Of a stretch of DNA of 64,000 nt, positions 38,185-48,340 are shown piece after piece. How positions within the stretch are numbered: the first letter of the stretch is position 1; every line of letters starts with the position of its first letter. The notes below the pieces were generated by a model that did not search any database, was not told where the DNA came from, and saw only the letters and a list, made by a program, of their open reading frames with translations. Source of the DNA: Siderastrea radians (lineage: Eukaryota; Cnidaria; Anthozoa; Scleractinia; Rhizangiidae); assembly GCA_964017195.1 (NCBI GenBank), contig OZ024891.1, forward strand, positions 1,390,894 to 1,454,893, in the 5' to 3' direction. The translations under genes and the position numbers were made by a program.

Positions 38185-38946
38185 TTACTCTTTTTCAATC
38201 ATTAAGCTGATTGCAATGTCTGTCCCGTTGAGATCCAGGATATTGTTTCTTCCGTCTGTCACCCAAACCCTTATTTCATTAATATAACTTTTATTCACAG
38301 GTTGCCACTCAAGCCGACGCGGCTCTTTTCGAAATGGATAGCTAACCTGAAGATCTGATGTTGAGAAACTGTATAACACATCGCTTGGAACATTGTTTGT
38401 TCGGCGTGTGATAAGATCGCAGTGCAAATATACCCAATCAACACCTCTTGTGATATTTGGAACTTTTCTTCCGACAACATCTCCACTCAAGCTACTTTTG
38501 CCATAACCAAGCAATTCACCAAAATTTCCTTGAGACAAGTCAAGCTCATAATCGTTATGTATCAAAGTCACAACCCTATAAGTTGACATATCGCAATATA
38601 TATTGAAAATGTAATCACTGTCTTTGTTTGTCGGGTCTACTTTACCGGTGTGTTGCTGAATAAAAGTGTTGATTCTTTTGTAATCATACATTCCATTCGG
38701 AAAAGTTAAAATCTTCCACGCTTGTTCTGTTTTTTTCTTCCAGCGAATTTTGTTGTTATTGTAAACAGCATCGATGTTGTTCCATGAGTAACTCATTGTG
38801 ATAAGTCTGTTTAGCGCAGCTTTATAGTTTCCTGAGCCCAATTCGATCGGAGGATGAAACTTCACTGTAAAATCATGTGAAACATTCCGTTCTCCACCTC
38901 TTGCTAGTTTTGCAAGACTCGAATCAAGCAGAATATCAAAACTCAT
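38185..38946 (-). CDS. Penton-like minor capsid protein of E2
   Basis: An intact 253-residue frame, the same length as the E1 homologue at 3901-4662. Shared blocks are D-F-T-V-K-F, I-T-M-S-Y-S-W, the Y-E/R-L-D-L-S/T-Q-x-N-F region, H-C-D-L-I, Y-S-F-S-T-S, E-P-R-R, W/F-x-P-V-N-K and V/I-T-D-G-R. It is one of few E2 genes without an interruption. A single-jelly-roll penton role is inferred from context. It lies eight bases after the stop-side neighbour (38954). Confidence 0.6.
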   Translation of the reverse strand: MSFDILLDSSLAKLARGGERNVSHDFTVKFHPPIELGSGNYKAALNRLITMSYSWNNIDAVYNNNKIRWKKKTEQAWKILTFPNGMYDYKRINTFIQQHTGKVDPTNKDSDYIFNIYCDMSTYRVVTLIHNDYELDLSQGNFGELLGYGKSSLSGDVVGRKVPNITRGVDWVYLHCDLITRRTNNVPSDVLYSFSTSDLQVSYPFRKEPRRLEWQPVNKSYINEIRVWVTDGRNNILDLNGTDIAISLMIEKE

Positions 38947-38953
38947 TATTGTT

Positions 38954-39951
38954 TTATATAATTAGTAATAATTTTTTCTTTTCCTTTTCATTTATTATAC
39001 CGAGTTCAAAAAGTGAATCAAGCAGATAATATACCTGTTTTATTATTTTCATCGAGTTGTTTCCTGCTTTTATTATTCCTAAACTTAAATGAAGTTTGTC
39101 GATTATTTTTCCAGCTTCATCAGAGAAGCCACTTCCTTCGGTTTCCCAATCTTGTTCAGAAGAGTCATCTTCATTGTCAGAAAGTTCAAAATCAGGTCTT
39201 CGGCTCATGACAGCTTTTTCAAAAGGAGTTTTGGTGATTTCTCTTCTTTCCAGTTTTTTTGGTGGTTTCAATTTCGCCTTTTTTTCTTGTAATTGTGTTG
39301 ATAAAGGTTGTGTTCTTTTAAGTAACTTTTCTGCATGTTCTTGATGTGCCTGAATTGTTTCGAGTTTGAATACTTCAGCTTTTATATCTTCCATACTATA
39401 TCCATAGAAATAAGATTCTTTACTTTTACTCTGTAATTTGGGATATGTCCAAATTTGGAATTAAGACTTCGTCCAGTTCTAAGCCGGTTTGATGTTAATT
39501 CCTTTGTTTCTTCTTTGGAAGATCCCGGCATAACAGTTTCTTCCATCAAAGGTGGGGGTGGTAATGGATAATCATCAAATTCTTGATATGGGGGTGGTTG
39601 TGATGTTGGTACTATAGGTGTTGTTGTTGTTGTTGTTGTGGGTGTTGTTGGTGGTGATGGTGCTGGAGTTGGTGCATCCGGTCTGAATTCATCACCAAAC
39701 GGGTTGATTTCGTCAAATTCATCCATTGTGTAATCAGGAACTTCCTGCTCCTCTTCTTCTTCTTCTTCTTCTACATTGTCGCTGCTTTTTTCATCAAGCC
39801 TTTTTGTGATTGGTTTAAAAAGCTCTTCTCCTGAAAGCTGACCAAACTCTTTGTTTATTTTGAACATTCTAAATTTTTGGCGAATTTCTTCTTCTTGTTT
39901 ATTGAGCTTTGATTTTTCTTCAGCCAACTGACGCCATTTTTTCACTGACAT
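38954..39951 (-). pseudogene. Internal virion protein of E2, frameshifted
   Basis: Homologue of E1 2897-3892. The N-terminal frame (39951-39382) has K-W-R-Q-L-A-E-E-K-S-K-L, an acidic run, V-P-D-Y and P-P-P-Y-Q-E, with a Thr/Pro-rich linker from a (GTT)-type repeat (about 39615-39650). The rest follows in the frame from 39394, ending in a conserved helical domain with I-K-A-G-N-N-S. The two frames overlap by 13 bp, so a single indel near 39385-39420 is enough to explain the break. Confidence 0.7.
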
Positions 39952-39988
39952 ATTTCCAGCGTATTATATAGAAACCAAAAAAAAAAAC

Positions 39989-40638
39989 ATGAAGTTCACA
40001 TATTTATCATTTCCCTCAGTTTCTTCCAAGAGTGCCTACAAACAAGGTCATCATTGTTTGCCAGATGATTTTTTCCGTATGCTAATTTGTGGACCTAGTA
40101 ATTCTGGCAAAACAAACTTATTACTGAATATGATTTATAAGTTATTGGTGTTTGATAAAATCAACCTATTCTCAAAAACCTGCACCAGTACCAATACCAG
40201 GGTTTTTTGAAGGAATTTGCTGAAAATATCAACCCCAAGGTTGGTTATGAGGTTATCGAGGCTTACAATGATGAAATCATTCCACTCGAAGAGCTTCCGG
40301 TGGACAAGCAAAAAATTGTGGTTTTTGATGATCTTCTTTGTGAAAAAAACCAAAACAGCATCATAAATTATTTTATCGATGGGCGACACAGAAACTGCTG
40401 CGTTATTTACCTCTCTCAAACCTTTTACAAGGTGCCAAAAGACATCCGTGTTAACTGCAGCCATCTTTGTATTTTCAGATTAGATCCAAAAGAAAACAAA
40501 CGAATTGCAAACGAAATAGGTGTGGATCATAACACTTTAGATCGCGCCACCGATGAAAAATATTCTTTCCTTTACTATGACAAACCTAAAAAATCAATAA
40601 AAAAAATTTTAATGAAGATATATAATGGGGTATATTAA
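39989..40638 (+). pseudogene. Packaging ATPase of E2, frameshifted
   Basis: The first frame carries F-F-R-M-L-I-C-G-P-S-N-S-G-K-T (P-loop, about 40075-40115). After a frame change near 40205 the second frame carries V-V-F-D-D-L-L (Walker B, about 40320) and C-C-V-I-Y-L-S-Q. Gene order and the divergent orientation against the internal-protein gene match E1. Confidence 0.85.
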
Positions 40639-42315
40639 CAGTCAAATAGGTGCAACTAGCCAAACGATGAGTGAAAGGGTCCTCCTGGTCCGAAAGGTGA
40701 CAAAGGTCCAGCGGGACCACAAGGTCCTTATGGACCGAAGGGTGGAAAAGGTCCCACAGGACCACAAGGTCAGAAGGGGGCACAAGGACCACAGGGTTTA
40801 AAAGGCGACAAAGGTGAAAAAGGTGATAAAGGTGAAAAAGGTGATAAAGATGATCGTGGACCTCAGGGTAGTGCAAGCGGTTCTGCTGATATTGACATGC
40901 AAAATAAGTACGATATTTTGCGTTTAAAAAGCAACCCTTATCCTGTCCACGGTGATCTGACAAAGATAATAAACTATCAGGACACGAGAAATATCTTTCT
41001 TTCAAAAAAGGAAGGCGGAAAAATGGAAGCAAGCATTGATATGAACAATAACACAATCTACAACGTAAAAGACCCAGTACAGGTAGATCAAGCAACAAAC
41101 AAAAAATATGTCGATAATCAGCTTGTGAAAAAATTGGGTAAAAATGTTGATATTGATATGAAAAATAAATCAATTATCAATCTTAATCTTCCTTCAAACA
41201 AAAGAGACGCCGCATGTGTCGAGTTTGTTAACTACAGAATTGATGACATGACACAAAAAAAATTTCTCAAATTTGATGGCTCTAACAGAATGACTGGAGA
41301 CTTAAATTTAAATAATAATAAAATTGTTAACTTACAAACCGATTACAAAGATTCGAAATCCGCAGTTAATGTTGATTTTATGCAAAATGAAATAACATCT
41401 ATGAGAGATCTTGTCAGTCAAAAAATTCATGAATCCCATATCACTAGCTCGGCTCAAAAAAGGGACGCCTTCAGATACTTGATGGAAGACGCTGATGAAT
41501 CTTCGAGTGAAAACAATATACATGTTTTAGGTATTAGAGATTTTTCCGAGTCTCCACATCAAATAAATAAAAAAGCTTACTCTCTCAAACTCCTGTTTGA
41601 AAAAGGTTCACCCAACCAGTACCAGTCACGCCTCGGTTTTAACTTATATAAACTTCCGGTCGGTTATTACACAATGGTTGTAGAATGGTTTCCACCGGAA
41701 ATGAATGAGGTAAGTGTAACACCGCAAGCAACGACGATTTCAATTTCTAATCATACAACCAAAACATTTGAGAAGTACACAAAAACAGTTATCAATTTTC
41801 ACAGATGGGGTAGCTCACCTCCACAATTCCTATATCTCGATCTGCACGGTATTATCAGTAATCCATCATTTTTAACAATTGGCCATCTAATTGTTTATGG
41901 TGTTAAAGAAACAATTTCAAACGTTCATCCAAGTGTCTATGACACCGCTTTTGTTACTGAAAATGGAAAAATGGTAATGGAAACAGGTTTGTCTTTAAAC
42001 GGACATCATTTGAGTGGTTCCGTTCATTACATAAATGGCTTTTTAAATACGGAAAATGGACGCACGTTTTTATTAAATGGTTGTGACAAAATAATCATTC
42101 CAAATCATAGCCAAAAAAGCTCAAAAAACGATATACGCCTATTTCTTTAAATATAAAAAGTTTGTTTCCATCCTCAACAATCTTCAACCCAAGCAACACA
42201 AACACAGACAATAAATATTAATTTAGCATTGGCAACTGGTTTTATGGGTATAGAATTAGCTTCGGATGTAAAAAATGAGGAACTGTTACTGTTGATTGAA
42301 TACAGAGCGCCATAA
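40625..42315 (+). pseudogene. Collagen-like fiber protein of E2, frameshifted
   Basis: A start at 40625 shifts frame near 40678 into about 20 collagen-type Gly-X-Y triplets (G-P-P-G-P-K-G-D-K, to about 40870). Shaft repeats (D-I-D-M-x-N-K-x-I-I-N-L) and a beta-rich C-terminus aligned with E1 397-2115 follow. Another frame loss near 42110 precedes a tail ending E-Y-R-A-P at 42315. The collagen stretch would trimerize the fiber. Overlaps the ATPase 3-prime end. Confidence 0.75.
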
Positions 42316-42343
42316 ACATTTTTTTCATTCATTATATAATACA

Positions 42344-42844
42344 ATGCGGGATATTTTCGAATTCAACCATATGGACCAAACACTTTCTAAAGAGAAGGTT
42401 AAAATTCTGAAAGATTTATATGCTTATTACCACAAGAAACATTATAGCTATGAAAAGCTGTACCGCGGTTTTCGAAGAAAAAATTTTGTTTGTAATCTTT
42501 CGGCTGGCAAATTAATTATTAGTGCCGCAGTAGCCGGAGGAATTACGTTGAACCCAGTTGTCATGGCAACTTTAATTGGTGTTGGTCTTCTTTTAAAAAC
42601 AGTGGCAAGCCTTAAGAAATACGATAAGAAAACAGAACAAGCAAATTTTGCCCGTATCGAATACCAAAAAATCCTTGATGAGATTCGCTTTTACCTCAGA
42701 GGCGAAGCTTTCGACGAAAAGGTCTTTCTTGATAGATTGAAAATGATAGATAATTTCGTCACTGATCATTGTATGGAGATTACGCCATCTATTTCTAAAA
42801 AGTATGAAAAAAAGCATTCGCTCCGTTGTAGATTTTCAAAGTAA
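42344..42844 (+). CDS. Hypothetical membrane protein of E2
   Basis: 166 residues from the ATG at 42344. The segment about residues 51-88 is strongly hydrophobic (A-A-V-A-G-G-I-T and A-T-L-I-G-V-G-L-L-L) with a Pro between two stretches, consistent with a hairpin or two short membrane helices. The flanks are basic and helical. The E1 homologue starts at 124 (minus) and is cut by the window edge. Intact in E2. A role in membrane interaction or entry is possible but unproven. Confidence 0.6.
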   Translation: MRDIFEFNHMDQTLSKEKVKILKDLYAYYHKKHYSYEKLYRGFRRKNFVCNLSAGKLIISAAVAGGITLNPVVMATLIGVGLLLKTVASLKKYDKKTEQANFARIEYQKILDEIRFYLRGEAFDEKVFLDRLKMIDNFVTDHCMEITPSISKKYEKKHSLRCRFSK

Positions 42845-42862
42845 TTATATACGCTTTCAAAA

Positions 42863-43027
42863 ATGATTGCAATTTTGCAAGCTATTTGCTATCACCTAGT
42901 TGAGATTCTCACACCCCCCGAAATTATGCAAATAAGATTCATTACTCGTGAGTGTGTTTCAAAAATATTGTTACCAACTCGTGATGAAGATGGCTACCCA
43001 ATTTCAGGCTATGATGTGGTTCCATAA
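42863..43027 (+). CDS. Small hypothetical protein of E2
   Basis: A 54-residue ATG-initiated frame 18 bp after the membrane-protein stop. It has mixed hydrophobic helices and an acidic D-E-D-G-Y segment. No homologue recognized; it may be a chance frame. Confidence 0.3.
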   Translation: MIAILQAICYHLVEILTPPEIMQIRFITRECVSKILLPTRDEDGYPISGYDVVP

Positions 43028-43103
43028 TACGCTTTCCGACATCTTTCGGTATGTGTTGTGAAGAACACCCTATTAAACAAATGTATATTCAACATATTTT
43101 AAC

Positions 43104-43515
43104 ATGGCTGTCTGTACAGATCAACAAACGATCTCACAAGACTTATCAACAGAAGATGTATTTATAAATCAACAAGAAATCCCACAAGACTGGCTAAAAC
43201 AAGATGTATATTCAGATCTACAAGAGGTCTCAGAAGAATGGCCAACTAAAGAAAGCTTTAAAAAAAAGAGAAATCATAAAATGGAGAAATATTTCAGACG
43301 ATGTATACAAAATTAAAAAGGTTTCACACCGGGAAAGTAAATTTGGGATTTCAGCTATTTTAACTTTAAAGACAAAATGTGGAGATGAACTTCTTGTATG
43401 GGCTCCTAAACGCCTTGCTGAAGATCTTGAAGATGAATCTTATCAATTTGTTTATAAAATAGGTCTCAAAACGTCTGCTGACGGAAATGAATATTTTGAT
43501 TATGAATTAATGTAA
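43104..43515 (+). pseudogene. Hypothetical E2 protein, frameshifted at a poly-A run
   Basis: The N-terminal frame (43104-43316) contains repeats of the type D-Q-Q-T-I-S-Q-D, N-Q-Q-E-I-P-Q-D and D-L-Q-E-V-S-E-E. Near 43258-43265 (an A-run) the reading must change to the frame ending at 43515, a beta-rich domain with D-E-L-L-V-W-A-P-K-R-L. That beta domain loosely resembles small nucleic-acid-binding folds. The A-run break could be a decay indel or slippage. Confidence 0.45.
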
Positions 43516-43672
43516 TCATGTCTGTGTGTGTATATTGATTAAGGTTTCACTGGACCGCGAAGTCACGCACCTGTAAACACAATTTGGGAAAACCCCCGAT
43601 CGGAAATAAGAGATTATGTCACAGATATTTTGAAAATAAATATCATGTGAATAGTCACTGAGACAAAAGCCG

Positions 43673-43808
43673 TTTCACGTGCAAAACAAAAGAATACATA
43701 CCAAATCTCCCTGGCAACTAACTGTTTGAAAAGTAAATTAAAAAGCTATTTATACTTTTTCAGTCGCCAGGGAGATTTGGTATGTATTCTTTTGTTTTAC
43801 ACGTGAAA
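43673..43808. repeat. Large hairpin between convergent E2 genes
   Basis: Near-perfect 43-bp inverted arms (TTTCACGTGCAAAACAAAAG... and its complement) enclose a loop of about 50 nt. It lies between the plus-strand gene ending at 43515 and the minus-strand gene ending at 43944. It could be a bidirectional transcription terminator or a MITE. Confidence 0.75.
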
Positions 43809-43943
43809 AGTTATTGTTTTTAGCTTCCTTTTTTTTTCGTTTCACGTGAGCTGTCTGTTATAAAAAGGTCACCGGTTTAAACTTGTTCATTAGACCATTC
43901 GATATGTTTAAATTTAAACTTAGCTCGATGCGCGAAAGAATAT

Positions 43944-44423
43944 TTAATCATCCTCTTCCCAGAAACGAATAAATTCTTCGTTGTATGGTAAAACGATATG
44001 ATGAATAACTCCATTTTCATAACAAATTGAACATACCCCGGTTGATTCAGCATTTATATTATAAAGATTTCTAAACGTCCATACATTTACGCTTCGTTGT
44101 CGCTCTTCACAAAACGTCGCATCGAGAATATCCTCATGAATTTCTTTCCAACCCCTTGCTAATTCGTTATATGCGCTGTGCCAGTCGTAAGTATCAGAGC
44201 AAATCTTTACTAAAGGTATATTCTCGATCGGAGGAGTGTACAGCAGTTTATGTTTGATTCCTTGCTTAAAACAGGGGTAACAAAGCCCTTCCCAGCGACA
44301 GTTATTATACTCTAAGCATATTATTATACGCACAAGTTGCTGCCTGTTATGACAGAAAGGTTGTTTTAATAACTCATTGTGTACCTCTTTCCAACCAAAA
44401 GCTGTTTGTTGCCTTATTTTCAT
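43944..44423 (-). CDS. Hypothetical E2 protein with two tandem zinc-binding modules
   Basis: 159 residues from the ATG at 44423, which sits eight bases inside the right terminal repeat. The protein is an internal duplication: G-W-K-E-V-H-N-E-L-L (residue about 10) and G-W-K-E-I-H-E-D-I-L (about 91) each lead into F-C-x-x-R-Q and a C-x2-C motif (C-Y-P-C about 50, C-S-I-C about 134). It reads inward from the terminus, the usual place for early or host-interaction genes. The frame is intact despite decay elsewhere. Function unknown. Confidence 0.6.
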   Translation of the reverse strand: MKIRQQTAFGWKEVHNELLKQPFCHNRQQLVRIIICLEYNNCRWEGLCYPCFKQGIKHKLLYTPPIENIPLVKICSDTYDWHSAYNELARGWKEIHEDILDATFCEERQRSVNVWTFRNLYNINAESTGVCSICYENGVIHHIVLPYNEEFIRFWEEDD

Positions 44424-44430
44424 GGTAAGA

Positions 44431-44755
44431 TATGTAATGCTCTAATTGAGAAACTTTTGATATGATACAAGGTTTGGGGTTATCTAATTGTAAGAATTTT
44501 TCAAAATAATAGGAGATTCTTCATTTAATATTTTCTTCTTTTTTGAATGCTGGGTGGTATATTTCAGTTAATAAGTAGTATATAGAGAGTCAGACAAATA
44601 CTACCTGATCCTCAGGCTTTTATTTTCGTATTTTAAAGCTCCCACTTAATAAACAAGCGAGCAAAGGGAGCTTGTTTATTATGTTGGGAGTTTTAAAATA
44701 CGAAAATAAAAGGCTGAGGACCAGGTGGTATTTGTCTGACTCTCTATATACTACT
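44431..44755 (-). repeat. E2 right terminal inverted repeat
   Basis: Complement of 27572-27897. The outer 182 bp (44574-44755) again forms a palindrome with tips AGTAGTATATAGAG at both ends. It is followed by CACGC, the right copy of the target duplication. Confidence 0.92.
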
Positions 44756-46104
44756 CACGCTTCCTTTCAAGCATGTGCAATTGTTTAACGGGCTTTGAGA
44801 TCGAACTTTATTTCCAGTGCCTCATTGGAAACGACATTTCGATCTTCTCAGTGGTCGATCAGAGGAAAAAATTGATAACCAAGAATTGTAATGACAGCCA
44901 GCAAAGAAATTTGCGGTCTTTACATGTGTTTGTGTACGAGAACTGATCTGATGAGATGACCGCCTGGCAGATTTTCGTCTGAGGCGCTTGAAATTCGTCC
45001 CAGCTAACATCAGGTGAATTTTGATGTGGATTTTTCTTTGTATTGTCATTATGCCAGGGAAACTATTTTAGAAGATTCGTGTCGTGTTATGGCATCTGAT
45101 CCCTTTAACACTGGGTTAGCACTGGCTGTACTTGCATTAGAGACAATTCATTGCACTTGGCAATATTTTAGATGCATGGAACAATGGCCACCATCTCTTA
45201 AATTCACAAATGGTTTCAAGCTGGTTTTTGAGAGTAGACGTTCCTGTTGATTGAAGATTTCATGACGCTTTAGGAGGACCTTCTCAAGGGAGATCACTTA
45301 GTAGAGGGATCAAGGAGATACTTTGTTTATCATTCACTGTGAAGTATTGATATAACCTCTTCATGAGAATAAAAAGAGTTGATATTGTGTTATATTAGTG
45401 CACCATCCCTTTCGTTATCTTCAATTAACAGAAACTGTTTAGAGCCTTGCTCTCACTTATATAATGAAAGAGGTCCTCCTGGCACCTCTTAGGGTTTTTG
45501 TTTTAAAGTGAATTGGGGGTATTTTTAGAGGTCGTCATGACCACTACTAGAATTATCCTGGTGTCATTTATGGCAAACACTGTAAAAAAAATGTGACAGG
45601 AAATCGACAACTGCCCATTAGAATTACAAAATAGTACATCCTGGGGTGGATGAAAATGAATGTAAGCCACACCCATATAAGGCAATAATTTGTACTTTAA
45701 AGAGCTTGCTAAAGTGCAGTGCTCCAGTCACGTCTATAGAGGAGTTCCCCCAAAGGTTTTAGCTACAGGTGGTACAATTGCAATTATAAAATCGTTGAAT
45801 CTCAAATTGAGTGAGCGTATTTTAAATTTAAATTGTCCCAAAAATGGAAGCACTTTCTCAGGAGTCACTCAGAGAAAGTAGTGACCCAATGAGCACTTCC
45901 TTGGCAGACAAGTTATTTTAGAAATGGTAACGTGCACCCTCTTAAATGCAATTTGAGTGTTTTAAGCCTTTTCAGAAATAAACGATTTAAGGTGACTTTG
46001 GGCGACTTTGGGCAACTTGAGGCGACTTAAGTCGACTTTAGGCGACTTTAGGTGACTTAAGGTCCCAGAGTAGGCCTAAAGGAGTAAATTTGCTTAGCTT
46101 AACT
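44756..46104. other. Intergenic host DNA, no gene seen
   Basis: No supported gene. Around 45990-46060 lies a short tandem series built on GGCGACTTTAGG. A duplicated block begins just beyond. Confidence 0.4.
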
Positions 46105-48340
46105 AAGGACTTTCCTTGAAGTAAACTCTACTCTAAAGTGGACTCGCAAAGGATTTCCCTGCTCTACTTTAATAGTTGACTTTATAAGTTAGACTTGGGC
46201 AAGTTGGAAGGGGGTTGTTCCTTCCTGTATAACTTATGTAGGCAAATGCCGCTCACATTATTTGTTGTCGTCTTAAATAAGCCGATATTCTTTTTTTCAG
46301 TTTTGATGCCAGAAAGGGTTTAGACCTTAATAGTGTGTTCTGCATACGGTTAAATAAAATTTGTATTCGGTCTAAGATAGTCCAACGGCAAAGAATTCTA
46401 GGGGGAACAACTCCACCCACAACCTCACCCAGTTATGTCAATCCAATCCATTCTTAAGGAGATTGGGTTGAATGTTTGACATAGTTAGCCTTAAAACATC
46501 AGGACTCTTGTCAGAATTAATTGCATCCAGGAGTTCTGTTGCTTCAATACACGAACAACGACAGAGTTGTCGTGTCTTATACGTCAGGATACCTTTCTGT
46601 AATAGGACTACATTGTTGTCAACTTACTGAATGAGAATTATTCCGATAAGTGCTAATTGGGCAAGGTGGTGGGCCAAATTCAATTTGGCAGTCACTACAA
46701 TTTTTTTTTACTGGAATCCAGTTATTTTCAACCTGGGCCAGCATGTATAGTCCTTGTTCTTTTTATTCTTTACTGCATCACTTGCTATCTAATGTCGGAA
46801 ATAATTAGAAAGTTGCTAGTATGTAATTTTAGACTAGCAATATCATTAGGTTGCTTAATTGATCGACATTAATTTACAAATGCGTATCTTCCGCAAGTTC
46901 TGCCTCGCCGATTACCTCGTCAAACCTCCACATAGCAGTCTGAAAATAGCAAAACCAAAAATGAGAACTGATTGTACATGTGGTGACTTAAAGCCTGGAA
47001 GCAGAAGGAAGGAAGCTTGCAACACGTGGAACCAAAAGCTCAACCAGGGCAGAGCAGAGTTGAAAGAGTTTACGGAGCCTTTCGCACCATCTGGCACGCA
47101 AGGGTTAAAGGGGCATAGTCACGAGGATTTCGCAGATTTTTGGTCAAAGCTGTGCTAGAATTATCGGTAGCTAACTTTATCCATGCCCAACATTGTGTTT
47201 AAACATTCAAAGGAACATATTAACTTAATTTCATTAAGAGAAAACAATCCATGACCATTTAATATCGATTTAATGTCAACACGCTGAAGAATTTGAAAAG
47301 TTTAGCCTTATTTTTTCAAGTTGCAATCCATTTCCATGGCGTTCATTGATGTGAGGACATATTTTTGATTTTGAAAGTGAACTAAAATAGCGTGACTGTG
47401 CCCCTTTAAAAAAGAACATCGCAGTCTTCAGATTTTCTGCGAGAAGAGGAAGCCACATCCATCATTTTATACATACGCTTCGTTCACTACGTCGTCCACT
47501 GTTCCGTTTATCTGTAAAGAGGAAGAGGAATGCAAAGCTTAAAGCATTTCTGTTATACTGCTTATATAAGCTATTTAAGGTAAATTTTGAACTAGTTTTT
47601 AACTTAATCGTAGCTTTTTCATGCAAATATTGGAGACATTGGACAGTAATGGAAAAAAGGCCATATAAAAGTGAATTATTAGTTCTATTATTAAGCTTTC
47701 AAGATTACGCACTTTTGTAGCAATAACTAAGGTGGTAGATATATAGCTTTGATTAAAATGCAAGCCACAAACAACTTACAACTGTTTTCTATTTGTCGCG
47801 TTAAAAAAAGGTTGACATGGACGGTGATTACAAATGGACATGGACAGTGACAAAGTTACATTACATAAAAGTTACAAATAGTTAAGTCACCGCAGCCCTA
47901 CAAAGTGTCACTGCAACGCCAAAGGCCAGTAGGAGAGAAGCACAAGAACATACTTAAACTTAAAGGTTCTTAAACACAAGTGTTCGTGAGCCGTCAACCG
48001 GAAGTTGGATGTTTCCTTTTTTGGCTTGTTTTTGCTCCTCACTCATGGTTGGAAAACTCTTGTTGTGGTGTCCGGTAACTTGACATCACGTCAAAATGCG
48101 TCACAATGAAAACATTCAACTTTCGGCTGCTATCCCTCTCGTGAGCTATGGACGGCTCGCAAGGTATGGCGAAGCTTAATCCTGTTCAGACCGAGCTTTT
48201 GGGGGCTTTCTGGGACCGGGATCACCTGTAACTTTAAAACCGCTCAAGCCTTGGACACCAAGTTTACCGAGGATAATATACACGTTTACTGAGGATAATG
48301 TGCACATGTCTTTATTGGATTTTATTGATTTTGATAGATA
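46105..48340. repeat. Duplicated block, copy A
   Basis: Matches 52509-54530 in direct orientation over about 1.9 kb with moderate divergence. It starts at GAAGTAAACTCTACTCTAAA and ends near TTTATTGGATTTTATTGATT. It contains a TTAA-flanked MITE absent from copy B. No gene is apparent, so it may be a repeat family member or a segmental duplication. Confidence 0.7.
47109..47405. mobile_element. piggyBac-type MITE in copy A
   Basis: 297 bp with ends AGGGGCATAGTCACG and CGTGACTGTGCCCCT, flanked by TTAA (47105-47108 and 47406-47409). Copy B has the single empty TTAA site near 53450. TTAA duplication is the piggyBac hallmark. Confidence 0.8.

Larger units (their letters stand above)
27572..44755. 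mobile_element. Complete Maverick/Polinton element E2, degenerate
   Basis: A 17,184-bp element bounded by inverted repeats of about 325 bp starting AGTAGTATATAGAGAGTC. The flanking 5-bp CACGC is present at both sides (27567-27571 and 44756-44760); Polinton duplications are commonly 6 bp, so 5 bp is slightly unusual. Gene content matches E1, but the capsid block reads on the minus strand and PolB on the plus strand, convergent with the integrase. Almost every core gene carries a frameshift or stop, so E2 is an old, immobile copy. No intact polymerase or integrase remains. Confidence 0.92.

Noticed and set aside
40586..41173. 195-residue minus-strand frame across the collagen region
   Set aside because: Complement of Gly-X-Y codons; composition is an artefact and it opposes the fiber gene.
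27567..44760. CRISPR or bacterial operon interpretation
   Set aside because: No spacer-repeat array; repeats are palindromes and TIRs, and surrounding genes have introns.
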